Source: Orthonyx spaldingii (taxonomy: Eukaryota; Chordata; Aves; Passeriformes; Orthonychidae). From it: DNA of 64,000 bases. The DNA lies in the NCBI GenBank assembly GCA_013397795.1, contig VZTJ01002531.1:310001-374000 (forward strand), given 5' to 3'. Under the pieces are notes generated by a model, which searched no databases, was not told the origin of the DNA, and saw nothing but the letters and a program-made list of their open reading frames with translations. Position 1 is the first letter of the stretch. Each line of letters opens with the position of its first letter. Positions 11,867 to 22,110 of this stretch are shown here, piece after piece. The translations under genes and the position numbers were made by a program.

Positions 11867-14800
11867 ACGGCTCTACTTTTCAAGGGGAGGTGTTTTGGGG
11901 GAAGTAAAGCACTGCTGGCATTTCTCTGGGAGTTCCCTCTTCTTCACATTGTCCTGACTGGGTCAAAATCTGGATCAGAAGCAATGAGTGCATGGCTGAT
12001 AGCAACACTGACCACAAGAAGGTCCTTACAGACAGTAAGAGTCTGGGAAAAGCCAATTGGCAATGATCTATCCATGCTCAAGTTTGCAGTAACCAAAGCA
12101 TGGCATTCTCAAGGCCTGTCATCAGAGCTTAGACAGGAAAGTTTTATTCTGGTATAATGCGTTTGTTTACAGAGACCCTAGCTTAGAAGACAGCATAATT
12201 TTATTAAAAGTCTTTGAAAATTTATTCCTGTGAGCACTCTACAGTCACAGTAATTTATTATATTTTTCTCCTGACTCGATATAAATAAAATCCGAAAAAA
12301 TAGTGAATATATGAATAGATGAATAGATCTTCTAGGAGAAAGGACATCAGTGGCAATCAGAAACAGGAAGAAGATAAATACTCAGTGAGTCAAAGTGAAA
12401 CAAACCAAAAAGTGCGTGAAAGAGGGGAATCACTTACATTCTGGTAGGAAGAGCCAATTCAGCAAGGCATAAGAAGGAAGAATGGGGATTAGGGCAGAGT
12501 AGGTGCACACATTTTTGTATTAAATCAGCACTGCAACAGTAGCTGACACTCCTCAGGAAATAATCCTCTGAGTTCCTTGATAGGGCATTTTGGACACAGA
12601 CAGGGTATGGCTTAACCCCACCCCACCAATTTGTCTGAACACTCTTGCTGTCACACATCCAACTCCCTGCAATTTCTGACTCGCTCAGGAAGAATATTTA
12701 CAATTTAAATCAATATATACACTGTGTCCTTGGAATCAAGAAAGCATCTTGCTCTGGGATTGCAGCTATTGCAAATGTCTGGTGGAACTTTCTACTCAGT
12801 GATTTGTGGGGAATCCATCTACAGAGACTGACACTGAAGTCAGTCCATTCTTTGTGGGTTACATATTTGCGCTGTAATTCATCCTAGAAAGGTTTGGGTT
12901 TTTTAAAATTTCCTGTCAATCACCCCATTCCCATCAATAACCCCTGTGATATAATATGTTTTCAAGCAGTTTTTCCTTAAAAGATTTAAGCTGTAGATGG
13001 CTCTTATGCAGCTTTTGACTGTTGTAATTGTAGTAGAGATCAACAAAATTGGATGCTGTTCTGTCATCCTTGACTGGGCTCCTGGTGCTAATCAGGAGTT
13101 GGAAATTGCACATTCAGATGGATTTAGAGACATATAGCATGTGACAATTCAGCAAGCAGTAAAGAGCATTGTTTTGAATTCTTAAAGGTTAGTGATGCAA
13201 GCTGCAGTGACTAAAGCTTTTGGAGCCCTGAAAGAAAACCAATTAGGTGTAGGAAACAAACACATTGCAGTAATGTAATCTATATTTTCATACATTTAAG
13301 GCCAGGAGAAGAGATTAGTTCATCTACGCTGAGTTTTTGTTTCAGATACTTATATCCCATCCAATTACCTCTGATATTGAGCCCCCCACTACTTGTGTTC
13401 AGCCAAAAAATAACTTTCAGAAAGTACACAGACTGCATCTGAAAGTCTCCAGAGATGACGTCTACCATTTCCTACTGCAATGTAGCCTGCCCCAAAGTGT
13501 AATTGCCATCTCTGCGAAACACAGAGAGAAAAGCAACAGCATGTGCTTTATTTCTAATTTGAAATTGCCTTGCTTTAGCTCCCAGCTACTGGTTCTTGCT
13601 ATATGTTTCTTTGGTAGATTAAAGAACCCTGTAGTATTTCATGTTTTCTTCACAGAAAGGTGTTTATACAGGCTTAACTCTCTTTTTTTTACAAGCTCAA
13701 CAGAAATCTCCCACTGGAATGCATTTTCTCTGCCCTCCAAAACCTTCTTGTACCTCTACTTTGTACATATCCTATTTTTTTCTTCCTACAGCACAGATAA
13801 CAGGAACATTCCCAATATTCTGCTATTCATCTGTAACGGTTAGAGACTTTAATATCACCATACTACTTTAAATTCTGTTTTTATCCATAACCTTAAAAGA
13901 ATTTTTACCATAATGAAAACTAAGCAAATTTTGCCATTGAAATCATGAGGGAAAAGAGATGAGGCATTAAATGCAAGCCAATGTACTGAAGGAAGCAAAA
14001 ATAACAGGTCAGATTTAGAGCCCAATCGGCCAACCTGCAGAGCGAGCTGTATAAGCAACCCACACATTACAATTTTTTCCCATAGTGCTGGAAAAAAGCA
14101 TTGCCTTCTTACAGGAAAAGCATGCATGCATTTTCAACAAATCATATCTTGGAAAGATCTAGAAAGGGAGGAGGAGAAAGATAACTCAGTTTAACTGATC
14201 ATGGCTGTGATAGAGCCTTGGTTTTGCATTTGATATTTTGGTAATAATGGTATCTCTCTAATATCCCAAGAGCTGAAGGGATGACCAAATAAATACCCTG
14301 TTCCCCAACAGCCTAATGCAGACTTTGAAGGTGGTCACAGTACTGACAATCAATTATCATTTACTAAGACTGTTTAGAAATATGAATAGTTCAGCTTTTC
14401 CTCCCATAAATGGTTAAAATACAAAATTACTGGGAGGGGAGGCGGGGAATTCATAGAAGTGGAACAAATCCTGAAGCTTATGAAATCACAGCTTAGTTTT
14501 AATGGAATACAGTCAGTTAAACAAACATCATAGAAACCCAGCAAACAGTGCAGGTTACAAATCTTGTTAGCTATGAATATGTTACACATTTGTTAAGATG
14601 ACCTTGGTTTGTGTGACACAAACTGGGCACCAGATGGACAGCAGCCTGAGGGAATTATATTTTCTGCCAAAGTACCAATATTCAAGTCAATTTTCATACT
14701 TACATTCTTTTGTTCTCTTTCTTATGAGTTCACACTAGCATAAGTTCTTTGTTATTCTTCATAATCACTTTTCTCCTTGGGCATCCTTATGCTTATTGGT

Positions 14801-14911
14801 TTGTTATATTGGTCTCTATCTGTGCAATGATCTGTGTTTCTATGATTTCCATGGATTTATTATTCCTACAAGAATCAGCTTTAGTTCTGCAACTGTCATG
14901 CTTCATTTCTG
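11867..14911. other. non-coding DNA, no gene recognised
   Basis: Includes the longest stop-free stretch of the window (plus strand, about 13,337-13,843, 168 codons, no in-frame ATG at its start). Its second half is pyrimidine-rich, which by itself suppresses stop codons, and the translation has no recognisable motif. No repeat was identified with confidence. Confidence 0.5.
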
Positions 14912-15043
14912 TTAGAAATCTTAAATATCTATCTATAGATATATATTTCTTATGGATTACGAGTCACAGTCTACAGTTATAATTCTGAGCTTATAAAAAA
15001 TGATGTGTGACATACAAACGCGACACATAAAACATTTTTGAAA
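14912..15043. repeat. duplication copy 1, left of N
   Basis: This 132-bp copy begins ttagaaatcttaaatatcta and ends acatttttgaaa, and is repeated immediately after the N at 15,044. It differs from copy 2 by a short change in the CTAT microsatellite (+2 bp here), lack of a 5-bp AGTGA-type insertion, and a single G/A change (aaacgcg here, aaacacg in copy 2). Confidence 0.95.
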
Positions 15044-15044
15044 N
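15044..15044. other. single ambiguous base between duplicate copies
   Basis: A lone N lies exactly at the junction of two nearly identical 130-bp copies. This placement is expected if two contigs, or two alleles, were joined without collapsing their overlap. Confidence 0.95.
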
Positions 15045-15179
15045 TTAGAAATCTTAAATATCTATCTATCTATATATTTCTTATGGATTACGAGTCACAG
15101 TCTACAGTTATAATTCTGAGCTTATAAAAAATGAAGTGATGTGTGACATACAAACACGACACATAAAACATTTTTGAAA
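15045..15179. repeat. duplication copy 2, right of N
   Basis: This 135-bp copy has the same start and end as the one left of the N. The few differences (microsatellite length, a 5-bp indel, one substitution) are of allelic type, so this may be the alternative haplotype rather than a real tandem duplication. Confidence 0.95.
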
Positions 15180-16742
15180 GATCCTTAGTTTACTTTTATA
15201 ACCCGTAACTGCACTTCTAGCTAAGTACAGCTGCCAGTCAAAGACTTAAATACTTGGTTTTATCCCCCCACATGGCCAACACCACAATTAAGTGAAAGTA
15301 AACAAGTATCTCCCCAAATCTGACTCAGATTAAACAAAAATGGAGTTAGGGATCACTACAGGCTGTATTCAGAACGCAATCCAAGTTCAAATAACAAAGA
15401 AACACAGCCAGTCTGCTGTGAGGTGCTTTATTTGGGGAAAATAATTTTCTGCACATCCAAGTGCACAGGGTCTACATGAGTGTAGCCCAATTATCTTTTA
15501 TAAGCTGTGTAAAGCTGAAGGTGAGGAAATTAAAGTTTTAGGAATAGCCCAGATATGGTATGAAATATGTTTTTCATTTAAGATAATAAAATCATGGTAA
15601 AAAAAAAAACCACTGAAAAAAGATGGCTACAAAGGCAACAGAAGCTGTTGTCGTGCCGAGCAATGTGCAAATTTGGTTTGTTCATTTGCTCAGGTGTACA
15701 GTAAGAGAAAACTCATCACTATGCCAGCCCTGGGGCACCTGCCTCACTCTTCTCAAGGTACATTGGAATCCTGTTTCTGTGAAGAAACTGTGACTCGCTT
15801 TTTCATTGGAATTTTTATGCCTTTGCTGTATGAAAGTACTGATTTCAGTGATTGTTCATACAACAGGCTGAGCTTTTTGAAATCAATCTTTTCTTATAAT
15901 ATCCAATAACAGCTTTTCCCAGCAGGCATATTTAATTTTACCAAATCCCACATCAGCTGAAGCTCATTTCTTTCCACATACAAAGCCCAACAAAATTTCT
16001 TATTTTTTGTTCTGATTTGTGTATTGAGACCATAACTCACTGTTGACCAAAGAAGCAAAGCCAAAAGTCAGTCCCCCTTTTTTTTTTCATTAAATTGACC
16101 CCAAAACTTTCTAAGCACTGTAACAGCCAGTCAATAAAACATGAGCTAAACAGTTAATTTGTATTAAGTGCTAGAAAAAAGTATGTATATAAAAAATCAG
16201 CAATATAAAGAATTTGCAAGCTCCTATGCTTTTGTTTCTTGCACATTTGCAGAGTATTTGGGTGCTGAGATGAACTTCTGCACTTGTTCAGGGACAACTC
16301 TCCCACATGCACTCATATTTCTGGGAAACAAAATACACATTCACATAGTGCTGGACCTAACAAGGCCAATCAGCCTGCACACAGCAGCTGGAGGGCCATG
16401 ACTGAACCATAAAACTGGGGAAAACCACTGAAAATTAATGTTTGTCTTGAGGCAATAGCTGAGGCAAATATAACCTCGTGTCATTGCGCATCCCAGGTAC
16501 TGCAGGAACAAAAGGAATCACCCACCACTGCCTCACAGTGCAATGGTTTCCCATCTCTTCCTGCTTTCCCTGCTTTCTGCACCACTGCACAGCCCCAGGG
16601 CAGGGCTGATCAAGCAGGAGCTGGCTTTCCCCCAGAGAATCCTAGTTTAAACCCCATGCAGATAATCTTTGCCCAGTTCAAGGCAAAACCACAAGTCTAC
16701 AGGGTGCAACACATTTGACACCTGTGAGAAGCAAAAATCAGA
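15180..16742. other. non-coding DNA, no gene recognised
   Basis: AT-rich sequence with short A and T homopolymers near 15,600 and 16,080. No gene, RNA or clear interspersed repeat was seen. Confidence 0.5.
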
Positions 16743-16765
16743 TTTTTTTTTTTTTTTTTTTTTTT
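16743..16765. repeat. poly-T tract
   Basis: An uninterrupted run of 23 T. It could be the complement of a retroposon tail on the minus strand. The sequence to its right (16,766 onward) was not recognised as any known element. Confidence 0.85.
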
Positions 16766-17577
16766 CCTTTCCAATTGTCTGTGTTGGATCAGACTGCAGC
16801 ATTGGTTACCATTTGGTTTTGGTAGGAAAGCAGCTGGAAGGTAGCTAACATTGACTGATTTTTCTGCAGTAACTTCTCATTTCACAGTTTCTGAGCACGA
16901 AATCAAGCCATTCCACAAAATAAAAGATCTGATGATAAAACCCATTTAAAACAGCCTTCTGTCTGTTGAAGTTAATTAAAATAAAGCTTTCAGCTTTTGA
17001 CAGAACAAGCTGGTGGCCTCTTACATTTTGGTTCTAGCATGCACAAGGAGCAGATTCCAGAGTCTGACTCTGCTGCTTGGATGCAGCAGTCAGTCTCTCA
17101 CACCAACATGAGGTATAAACACCAGGCTTGATGCTCTTATAATGGGATTTAACAAGAAAGGAAAGCTCTCAGGTACCTCTGGTTGCTACGAAACCATTGA
17201 CATTTTCTGCTGGAAAGTAATTTGTCCTCAGTATAGCACTAAATTAGAAAGCAAGTAAATGGTATGTGTGCAATATTGAGGACACTAATTACTTTTGAAT
17301 GGAAGGTAATGCCACCTGAGCAGACCAAAAAGCTTAATGCTGCATCTGCTGTAGTCCATCAGCAGCAGTGACTCTGAGATGGCCACTCTGGGGCAGGAGA
17401 TCCGTGTGCAGAAGAGCTGCCTACCTGACATCCACATCCTTTTCCACCAGAAGAGAATCCGGCCCAGAAATTATTAAGCACCTTCATGTAAATTATGCAG
17501 TAGTCAAACCAAGATTTCAATAAATTCCCAAGAACCCAGCTAGGTAAGATTGTGAAATTTCTCAGAAATATAATTAG
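16766..17577. other. non-coding DNA, no gene recognised
   Basis: No coding or repeat signal was recognised by eye. Confidence 0.5.
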
Positions 17578-17692
17578 GCAAGGTTGGAAAAAGGAATGTT
17601 AAGGTTGGAATCCTTGAATCATTGAAGATCATTGAATGCAATCATTGACCCAGCACTGCTGGGTTCACCACTAAACCAAGTCCCAGCAGGAA
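17578..17692 (-). mobile_element. CR1 LINE 3'-end fragment
   Basis: Contains aaggttggaa, gaagatcattgaatgc, cattgacccagcactgctg and ccaccactaaa-like (ttcaccactaaaccaagtcc) blocks in the order found in the reverse complement of the CR1 3' untranslated region. It is a short 5'-truncated copy on the minus strand. The aaggttggaa block occurs twice (about 17,580 and 17,601), so the 3' end was locally duplicated or the fragment was rearranged. Confidence 0.7.
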
Positions 17693-18399
17693 AGGATCAG
17701 GCTGACAGACAAATAAGGACGAGAAGCTGAGCAGACTGTTTGGCTCAGACAGGCCTGCTTCTGGGGACAAACTGAGGAAATCTCATTCCAAGATCACCCC
17801 AAAGTTAATATTATCAGCACAAAAACGGCCTTCAAAAAGAATCTTGAGAGTCCAGCACGAGTGCAATCACTCTCCTAACAAAAAACATTTCATTTTCACA
17901 TTCCTCTATAATAGGCTAATAGCTTCCATTACAATCAGCAGCTCAGGTCACAGACCTGAGTGTAAGAATGATCCTTTCCCCAAATTAGTTATTGGCTGCC
18001 TGGGTCTCAGAGCAAAATCAAGCTGTAAAGGTAATCAGGATAAACAAATAGATACCAAGATTTCCTGTGAGCAACAGGGCAGCAGGATGTGTTTGGACAT
18101 TAAGAACTACACAGTTGAAAAATATTATTGGGTCATAAATATACCAGGACAGCATGATTTTGAAAGCTTTCTTGGGTTTATATGAATAATAATATAGAAC
18201 ATTCTTTTGTATTTCTTTTCTTTGTGCATTGAATTTGGTGTGTATTACCTCCACATGAATAATGCAATATAGCAAAATTGATGGCACAGTTCTTTTGTTA
18301 AAGCAGTTATGAAATGAGAAAACAAAATCTACACGGAAAAGTTATGAAAAAAACAACATTTCTCCAAGAATAAAAAGATGAAGTTGCCTGACCGTCTAC
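17693..18399. other. non-coding DNA, no gene recognised
   Basis: A 113-codon stop-free stretch on the plus strand ends near 18,185, but its translation has no recognisable motif and no splice context was supported. Confidence 0.5.
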
Positions 18400-18660
18400 A
18401 TTTGTTTCCTGTGTCATGAATATTAGATCGGATTCTTTTTATTAATCCATTGATAGTTCCGCAAGGCAGCTCATTTTTGATAAACTCTGTCAGGGCTGCT
18501 GTAAATACAAAAAAGATTTATGAATTAATTTTCATACGTAAATGACAAAATCTTCTGATACATTTGAAATATGTGCCTCGCAGTTAAAATAGAGATATAT
18601 GTGCATGCATACATATGTATTAATTTAACATCCAGATCAGCTTGTTGTTTTAGAACACAG
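18400..18660. promoter_or_regulatory. possible conserved non-coding element
   Basis: Complex sequence with an OTX/bicoid-type TAATCC at 18,443-18,448, several other TAAT cores and isolated CpGs. It grades into an alternating purine-pyrimidine run at 18,595-18,620. The regulatory interpretation is inference from composition and motif density. Confidence 0.22.
18595..18620. other. alternating purine-pyrimidine run
   Basis: Twenty-six consecutive bases alternate purine and pyrimidine, mostly AT, TG and CA steps around a TGCATGCA palindrome. Such runs can adopt Z-DNA or cruciform-like structure under supercoiling. Function here is unknown. Confidence 0.7.
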
Positions 18661-19318
18661 CTTAACGTCAACTATGTTTTTCTGGGGGAAAGAACAGTAA
18701 ACTAAAAAGGTAATTGACATTGAGGGCATACTAAAAATGAAAGAAATGGACAATCTGTATCTGGGAATTGTGCTGGACTAAAGGTGTAGTGGGTTTTATT
18801 TCAAAAGCATTTTTGTTTTCAAGTACCAATGGGTTGTGCAGCCAGTATGCTGTAAAAACACAGATATCTACAGCTCATTACTACTATTACTTGAATTGTC
18901 TTTATAGCTACAAGTCCCAGTCATGAACCTATTAGGCTAAAAATAGCACAAAAAGCATAAGCACTAAATCAGTCTGCAATTGAAGTGTACATGGGTAATT
19001 CACCACAGCCCTGAATATCTGCATAAAGCCACAAGTACCTCTAAGCTCCATGTTTCTGGCAGCAGTAAATCACAGAGCTGGTTCAGCCCCTCCATTTCCC
19101 TCCTTTACCAGTAAAACAAGGGACAGTGATGGCCCTGCCAGGACTGTCACTGCCAGCACAAGCTGAAAAGGCATTGAGCTGAAATCAAATTTTTCTTCAT
19201 TTCCCGTGCACCACAGCAGTGACCTGTGTACCAGTGCTCCCATGCTGACACTCCAGAAGTGCAGCATCCTCCTCTTTCTCTGCACCTTTCAGGCATTTTG
19301 CAAAGGAAACTCAGAATC
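18661..19318. other. non-coding DNA, no gene recognised
   Basis: No gene or repeat was recognised in this stretch. Confidence 0.5.
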
Positions 19319-19375
19319 ATTTTGATTTTACAGATGGGAAAACCAAGGTACAAAAACATGTAGTGACTGCTCCAG
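19319..19375 (+). mobile_element. MIR/L2-like ancient repeat remnant
   Basis: A ttttacagatgggaaaac block is followed by ccaaggtaca and gtagtgactgctcc blocks. These parallel the well-known MIR/L2 core wording (tttacagatgaggaaactgaggc, then aagtgacttgccc) in the same order and spacing. Such relics predate the bird-mammal split. The copy is short and diverged, so the family (MIR, L2 or L3) is not certain. Confidence 0.5.
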
Positions 19376-19577
19376 AAGGATGGATGTCCAGACTTTTTCA
19401 TGGACCATTAGTTAATATAATATTACACAAGATGCATAGCCCCTTGACATGAGCATTTTTAGGTTCTACAAGTGAAAGATAGGATTAACCAGCTCATTGA
19501 CAGACAGAAAATGAGGCAGGGATGATACCCATGAGGTTCAGTCCTGGATCACCTTCTTTTAATCACTGTACCTGTCT

Positions 19578-19612
19578 GGCACTTTATGATGTGCTATTTG
19601 GGTAAGCTCCCT
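19578..19612. mobile_element. possible ancient LINE/SINE 3'-end remnant
   Basis: The ggtaagctccctggagcaga wording resembles the gtaagctccttggggcaggga segment found near the 3' end of many old amniote LINE and SINE families. The match is short and the call is tentative. Confidence 0.25.
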
Positions 19613-21659
19613 GGAGCAGAGGCTGTTAATTGTGGTACCATCCACAGTAACTATTGATTAATTCATAAGGATCACAGCCTAAAAAATATGTTATATCCTG
19701 TGAGAAGAAATAAAACAGATTGAACTTCATAATCTGCTGTGTGCTTCATGCCCATTGTCTGAGTAACTTCTAAAAGCACAGAGAGCAATTTCGCCACCCT
19801 TCCTGGACTGTAGTGTGTCCCTACATTCTCATACACCAGGACACACTTTGTGCTGTGAATTATTCTGTTCTGACATTGCTTTGACTTAGTTTTAACAAAC
19901 CTATAACCTGTGGCTTGGTGTGGAGGGGTCAGGTCAAAGCCCAGCAGGTTAATGGGATTTGTAGTTCTAAAGGATCTTGTTCCATCACATGAAATTGTTT
20001 CACAATGCTTGTGCTTAGCAGCCTCCAGTCGTGTACTAGAAAGCCAAGGAATACCTGAGAGTGATGTAAACCAGCTTGGCCTGCACGAAATCTGAGGTTA
20101 CACTCGATGTAGTAACTCTGTATTGTTTTAAATAACACCATAACATCCCTGTTTGTCCTACAGAAGATCAGAAACGCTCCTGTACATGAAGAGGAAGTAA
20201 CAGATACACTCCATGAAAACATTTAAATAAGAAAGTCAACACAAAAACTTGTAGTCGAGGTAAACTTATTTGCATTCAAATAAAAAGTTTAGCTACACTA
20301 ATTAAAGCATTCCTTTCTACACGTACTGTATGTTTTATATCAGCTGTGTCCTGCAGCCAGACTACAAGTCTATCAATAAAGGCATTTGTCATGTGTTTAC
20401 TAAATACACCCCTCAAGCTTGTTAGGATTACATGAATCTTTTTAAGGTTATACAGAAATGCGGCGTGTGTAGGCAGACATATTGACAATCCATGTCTAGG
20501 AGCATTAAAAATAAATAAGCAAGGGAAAAGATAAGTACAGAGAAGCATTTTGTACGTCCAAGTTAATGCAGCCTGTCAGGGAGCTGATCTGTCCTCCACC
20601 ATCCCACAGAGTGAGCCATACATTATTCCTTAGAGCTAACACAGACAAGTATATCATTATGACTTTTCATTACAGTCTCTGAGAGACTCTGCCAACTGTG
20701 CATCACATTCTTTTGCTCTGAAATATATTGGCTTAAATTCCTTTAGTTGTAAAGCATGCTTATTGACACTATATATTTTCTCTTTATTTACCTCATTACT
20801 CATTTACTTATGTTACTGTTCTCATGTTAGTCTGACTTATACTGATAATTTTACTGTAAAATTCTTCAAGCCCATTGTACAAACCATTCATGTCAAGACC
20901 TGTTCTTGTAGTTGGTTTCAAAAACTGAGCAAGAAACTCTTAGTTAATATCAAAACATATTCCATAGTGCAAAAGATATAAAAACTTTTAGAGTATATGC
21001 TAGCTTAATTGCTAGGCCAAGATGGTGGGGCTTGCAAAGTCCTAACCTCTTTAAATAGACATTAGTAAGGAAAAAAAAGATATACAATAAGTAATAAAAT
21101 ACACATCGATAAATAAGTTACTTTGTGTTATCAGAAAAAAGTTACAGGTTTATAAGAAAAAAAGTGGAGAGAAATAGGAAAGCTATAAACAAAATAATTT
21201 GATTAAATCTTATTCCCTTATTTTAAATATTTTGGTTAACAGCCGAGCAAGTCATCAGGCACATATTTTGTTGATGTCAATAAGACTACTTGGGCTAAAA
21301 TCTGGTTTCGTCCTTGTCAGAATGTGGCCCACCATCAACTGCAGCAGAGCTCCAACAAAATGTTTCCCAGGTGACTAAAGTCAACATGTGCAATATCCTT
21401 AGGACACTATCTTATCTGCAAGCAGTGTCTGAGATGGAAGAGGTAAAACTAAAGCTCTAGTGAGGTTTGAGCACAGTGGGCTTTCACTACACCTCACTTA
21501 CGTAGTTTAATTCTGTGTTTCACCACACTGTTAAGGATCACACAAAAAAGCCCATTGGTGAAGTACAAAATGCACCTGTCCTCTGTTCCTGATGTTATTT
21601 TGCTGCTGAAGGAGCTCTAAAAGGAGCACAGAGATGGAAGGGGCTGGGAGAGCTGGAAC
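19613..21659. other. non-coding DNA, no gene recognised
   Basis: AT-rich sequence, with an A/T-dense stretch at 20,990-21,240. No gene, RNA or clear interspersed repeat was recognised. Confidence 0.5.
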
Positions 21660-22110
21660 ACTTCTATTAACCTATTAGCTCACAGCCCCGAGGGCTTGTT
21701 CGTCATGGTGCCTATCAAAGTGTCAGTCTTTTCTATTACCTTCTCCTTCAGAAGATGTCTGTCTGTCATTGTCACGCTCTTCCAGCAGGATTATCCATCA
21801 TTTTGGGTGAAGCCAAATCATTCATTTTCATGGCTGTCGCTTTTAGCGAGTCGGGATAGAAAAAAAAGTGTTTTATTCAACAAAAGATAAATGACGGAAT
21901 TTCCCTCTTAATCATTTTCTTTTATTACTTAATCCAAAAGGCTGGGAGGAGGCTCTGCAGTTTGTAATTCCAGCAGTCACAGGCACCATTATATTTCAGG
22001 GTGTAGCAATACGTCCTGCTTTTCAGCAGCTTATAAAACCAGCCATAAACATTAACTCCAGGCGAGAGTTTGTCACGCTGCTCTTGATTCAGAGCACTGG
22101 TTTACTCCTC
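21660..22110. promoter_or_regulatory. possible conserved non-coding element
   Basis: Complex sequence retaining many CpGs (for example in cagccccgagggc, ctgtcgc, agcgagtcgg, atgacgg, tacgtcc, ggcgag and tcacgc) while neighbouring DNA has almost none. It also carries ATCATT/TTTATTA/TTAATC homeodomain-type cores at about 21,900-21,935. CpG retention with homeodomain sites suggests selection or lack of germline methylation, as expected for a developmental enhancer. No reading frame spans it. Conservation was not tested. Confidence 0.3.

Noticed and set aside
11795..12157. 120-codon plus-strand reading frame beginning in the T tract
   Set aside because: It starts with poly-Phe encoded by the homopolymer, includes the N, and the rest has no recognisable domain.
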